Shown here piece by piece: positions 60,501-64,000 of a stretch of DNA of 64,000 bases. A model generated the notes under the pieces. It ran no database searches and was not told the origin of the DNA. It was given only the letters and a program-made list of their open reading frames with translations. Position 1 is the stretch's first letter. Every line of letters starts with the position of its first letter. Source of the stretch: Eremophila alpestris peregrina (taxonomy: Eukaryota > Chordata > Aves > Passeriformes > Alaudidae); assembly GCA_009792885.1 (NCBI GenBank), contig WMCF01000173.1, positions 558,001-622,000 on the forward strand, read 5' to 3'. The position numbers were made by a program, and so were the translations under genes.

Positions 60501-63500
60501 TCTCTCCAGACAATTTAGCATGCTGAAATGAGCTGCTGGGTAGTTCTGTGGAAAAATGGGTTCTGTGATGACCAAAAACAAAAAGGGAATTGAACAGAGT
60601 ATTATGTTAGTTTTCATAGGTCAATAGTCCATGTGCACTTGAATATTGCACATCTATCTAATGGCAGGAATGGGAAGAGCTCAGAAGGAAAAGCAAAACT
60701 GGAAACCTGCTTCTATTTTGGTTGTTGTTTCAAGCAGAGATTTCTTAGGTAAGTTACTAAATACTAAAAACTGTATCTAAGCTGAAGCTGGTTGTGCTTG
60801 GGGGTGTCATGGTGTGAGTCTTTTTATGTCCTTAGCTAGACAACTTCTTTTGGCCATACCAAACTGGGCTGTCAGACTGAACTCACCTTTTCTGTGATCT
60901 GGCCAGGTGGTTCATGCTGCAGTGAAATCCTGCTGAGCATTTCTAAGGGGTTATAACACAGTGACAGTTTCTCAATCATAGTGTTAGGCTGAGTGCTGAT
61001 TAACTTGGATTGGTCAAGGGAATGGGCAGCCATGCCTGTTTGGAACTTCCCAACATGCAGCTTGCCATCACTAATTAGGAGGATGTATTAATTTGCTGGA
61101 AACAGAACTCAAACCACATCCAGAGAGAAAAGCATGCACAGTATAAAAAATATAGACTCCAGCACTCTGCTAAACTAATTCTGTCTGATGAAGCATACAG
61201 TGACATTTGACTGACCTTGTCAGCTGGAGGGGTGAATGGATAAAAGAAATGAGCTTTCAGTCTCTGGCTGAACATATTTAATATGCTGGGTAGGAGGTCA
61301 GTATGACTCATCCTTTCCGTTTACTGGATGGCCTGGGGTTTGCAGAGAAAAATCTGTGCTTCTGTCAAATCCTTCCAGAGATGTTAATGCTTTGTGATAC
61401 TTGAATACTCCACAGGTGCCTTTTCCAAACTGATACCAGGTTCTGTAAAGCTGCCACCCCTTTACCAGGGCTCTCTAAGTGTGATTTAGTGTCAGTATTG
61501 GAGCCAGGATTCCCCCATGCCCCGAGACCAGGAGCTGACTGCATTCCTTTACATTCCATGGGCCACTGCAGCTTCAGAGGGCACCAGCCTGTATCCTGCC
61601 ATCCAGATCATGGAGCTGCTTCTAGAAGGTTCTCCCCCAGCTTGCTCCTGACCTAAGTAACCCTGCCCTGAAGATGGAAAACACCACGTGGCTTTTGTGC
61701 TTAATCAAACCCTGCACGTCATTTCCCGAGACCGCCTGGCTTGCAGAAGGCAGCAGGCTCAGCACGGGTCTGGTGCTGCCCAGGTAACAGCAAACAGCAC
61801 TTAGCTCTTCCTGCTTCACTGAGAGGTGCCTCAGCTTAATAACCTGCTTCTAAAAACAGGTCCCTGAGGAAACAGTGCACTGTACATGAAGATCTCCACA
61901 GGAGTTTAATTAGGTGCTGTCCTTTGAGAAATGCACTTTTTTTCTCGAGACTTTTAGAACCAGGCCTCTGGTTCCTAATTATCTTGTTCTTTTGACTGGG
62001 ACAGCTAAATAATTATGATCCAGGCTGGGAGAATGAATGCAGTGATGTTCTTAAAGGCAATCAGCCACCCATTGCTCTGACAAAAAGTGTGATAATGTAA
62101 TAACCAAGCCTTGTAAGAGAGAAATGGGAATATAAAATGTAAAATGTTTGCACAGACTTGCCTGGAAATTAATCAAGTCAGCTCTACCTTGGAAGAGGAT
62201 ATAAGTCCTCCATGTCCCAGCTGAAGCTGTAAGTGATTTCTAAATGAGTATGACATCAAGTGAGCAGAAACCTAATCAGTAATTGATAGATACAGTTGCA
62301 TGTCCCTGTCACCGCGCTGTCTCGGATACGCAGCCCAGATTGAGCCTCTGAGCCCTTAGTGCATCCTCTCAGCAGCCTTAACTGCACTTCAGTGGTGTTA
62401 GAGGCCTCATTATGCTCACAGCTATGAAAGCTGAACCCCCAAAGTGAGAAAGAGGGCAGTAATAAAGCACAATTTATCTAGCACCTTGGCCATTATCAGC
62501 TTGCATAGAACTGCTAAATGCAAAAGAAGGAGACAGAGGATTTAGCATATGCGAAGGGATAAGCTTTGCCTTTTTTTTTCTTTTTGTCCCAGCTGTCTAG
62601 ACAGCTAGATAAATGCCAAGTTCATTTCTCAAGACCCTGACTGCAAGACATTTTAACATTTCATCCTTTATCTTGAGTGCAATCTGCCCAGATTGTCTGG
62701 TAGTTATTGATCACATAGCCAGACTTAGAGGTTTTCCAATCCCTTTAGAAAAAGTAAAAAATACCCCTGACTATGATGATAGTGAGTTTGGTGTGCTTCT
62801 AAGTTGATGAACAAAATATAAAGGTGGCTGAGGTTGTGAAAATAGTATTGGAGCAATGAAACACTTGAACAGATTACTGTGAATGCCAGCTTTAAGCCCA
62901 GACTTCCTTGTTTGATAGATGAGGCCTTGGAAGCAAAACAGGAGAGCTCAGAAAAATTGTAAGACTCAGTTTTACTCAGTGCTCATCCTACCTTGGAAAT
63001 GAGAGTATGGAGAAATGGGAATACCCTCAGAGCTGTGCAGCTCTCTGTCTCACCCTTCTCCCCCCCCCAGTTCTGCTGTCAGTCAATCTTCACCAATCTG
63101 GTGCATGAAGAAGTGTTTTTTAGGTGTGAGAGCAAACACCAGACTTCCCCAATATGTTTCTCTATGCAGTGTGTCTGTTGCAGTCTTGCTCAGGGCTTGA
63201 TTTCTGCTTCTGACAGACTCCACCAAGCCCTGACTGGAGTCGCAGTATTTGAAATTCAAAAGGTGGCTGCTGGGGAAAGCCTTTCCAGGACAGAAAACCA
63301 GTGTAATTCACACTGTTCTGCTTGAAAAGAGTTGTGTTTGGACTGAGCACCGGCATTTGGCACAATATGATGGAGCAGGAGGCAATGGCACTGCAGACAT
63401 ATGATGGATAACAAGCTTGTGGCTCAGAGCAGTTGCTCACATTAGACCTATGGAAATTCGTAGTGTGATTTAACACTTGCTATGAAGCAGAATCTCAGAA

Positions 63501-63811
63501 AGCTGTTCACAAAGAGGCAAGGAAAGCTGATAATGGCCTGTAATGATGGCTCTCGCAGAGAACTTGCTGCCCAGCCCTTCATAAGAAGCCATCTGCCACA
63601 CTGAGGGAGCACAATGGAGCTGCATCCTGATCCTTAATGTGGGACATGGCCTGCAGGACAGCCGATGGAAAGCTGGGTATGACATTCCTTTGATGTAGCC
63701 GGGGTTGTTACCCCCACTGAGTCCACAAAGCAAAATTTACATGTGCTCTGCCAGGGGTTTGTTGAGCCCAGCCTTGGGGTGCTGAAACTGCTTCATGGCT
63801 GCAGATGCAGG
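54553..63811. other. Upstream flank, no gene recognised
   Basis: About 9 kb of AT-rich sequence without recognisable exons or sizeable repeats beyond simple A/T and C runs. From vertebrate synteny the gene-poor interval between SH3BP4 and AGAP1 would be expected on this side. That is established gene-order knowledge in mammals and an inference here. Confidence 0.6.
55990..56003 (+). repeat. Poly-A run followed by GAGAGAGA
   Basis: Fourteen A followed by a short GA repeat in the upstream flank. Simple sequence only. Confidence 0.8.
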
Positions 63812-63900
63812 TCATGGAATCATCAGAGAATGCTTTGGGTTGGAAGGGACCTTAAAGATCATCTTGTTCCAACCCCCTGCCATGGGCAGGGATGCTCCTG
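63812..63900 (-). mobile_element. CR1 LINE 3' fragment
   Basis: It starts with a tail-like TCATGGAATCATCAGAGAAT and continues GCTTTGGGTTGGAAGGGACC, TTAAAGATCATCTTGTTCCA and CCCCCTGCCATGGGCAGGGA. It is short but close to the common subtype consensus. Confidence 0.9.
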
Positions 63901-64000
63901 TGTGTCCCAGACTATTCTGTGCCTGTGCCCTTTCCAGAATTCATGAGGAAAACTGAGGCATGCTGCATTCCTGCATCTTAAATACTAGATTTCTAGTTGG

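Noticed and set aside
62613..62807. 64-codon open frame with a protein-like look
   Set aside because: No recognised family, no splice context and no composition change. Not distinguishable from chance.
1..64000. tRNA, rRNA, CRISPR arrays, bacterial operons, phage or IS elements
   Set aside because: None seen. Composition, repeats and the AGAP1 exon show vertebrate nuclear DNA.

Overview
The window looks like nuclear DNA from a bird, most likely a passerine or other neoavian. The non-coding sequence is AT-rich and poor in CpG. Its recognisable interspersed repeats are almost all truncated 3' ends of CR1 LINEs, several of the type abundant in songbird genomes. There is one dense CpG island and one recognisable coding exon. 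There is no operon structure, no rRNA, no CRISPR array and no bacterial mobile element.

The only protein-coding sequence I can support is the first coding exon of AGAP1 (Arf GTPase-activating protein with GTPase-like, ankyrin-repeat and PH domains 1). It lies on the minus strand at 48481-48643 and ends in a canonical GTAAGA donor. Everything left of it, about 48.5 kb to position 1, is therefore read as the 5' part of AGAP1 intron 1. The intron continues beyond the window. Exon 2, which begins the GTPase-like domain, was not seen here.

Layout: (1) 1-47700, AGAP1 intron 1: AT-rich unique sequence with about fourteen CR1 fragments, a perfect 38-bp tandem duplication, a 12-bp perfect hairpin, a perfect MORE-type POU-dimer palindrome and one exon-like open segment on the AGAP1 strand at 5853-6061. 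(2) 47760-49330, a CpG island holding a G-rich roughly 33-bp-unit minisatellite just inside intron 1, the coding exon, and a TATA-less promoter region with two CCAAT boxes, a palindromic CRE and a ZNF143/STAF-type element. (3) 49440-64000, the upstream flank: AT-rich and gene-empty, with CR1 copies at its near edge, in the middle (54.07-54.55 kb) and at the far end.

Nearly all longer open reading frames are chance openings in GC-rich island sequence or antisense readings of CR1 copies, and they are not annotated as genes. No clearly novel genetic system was found. The items most worth checking are the exon-like segment in phase with AGAP1 exon 1, the MORE palindrome, and the promoter-proximal minisatellite with its strand-skew switch.
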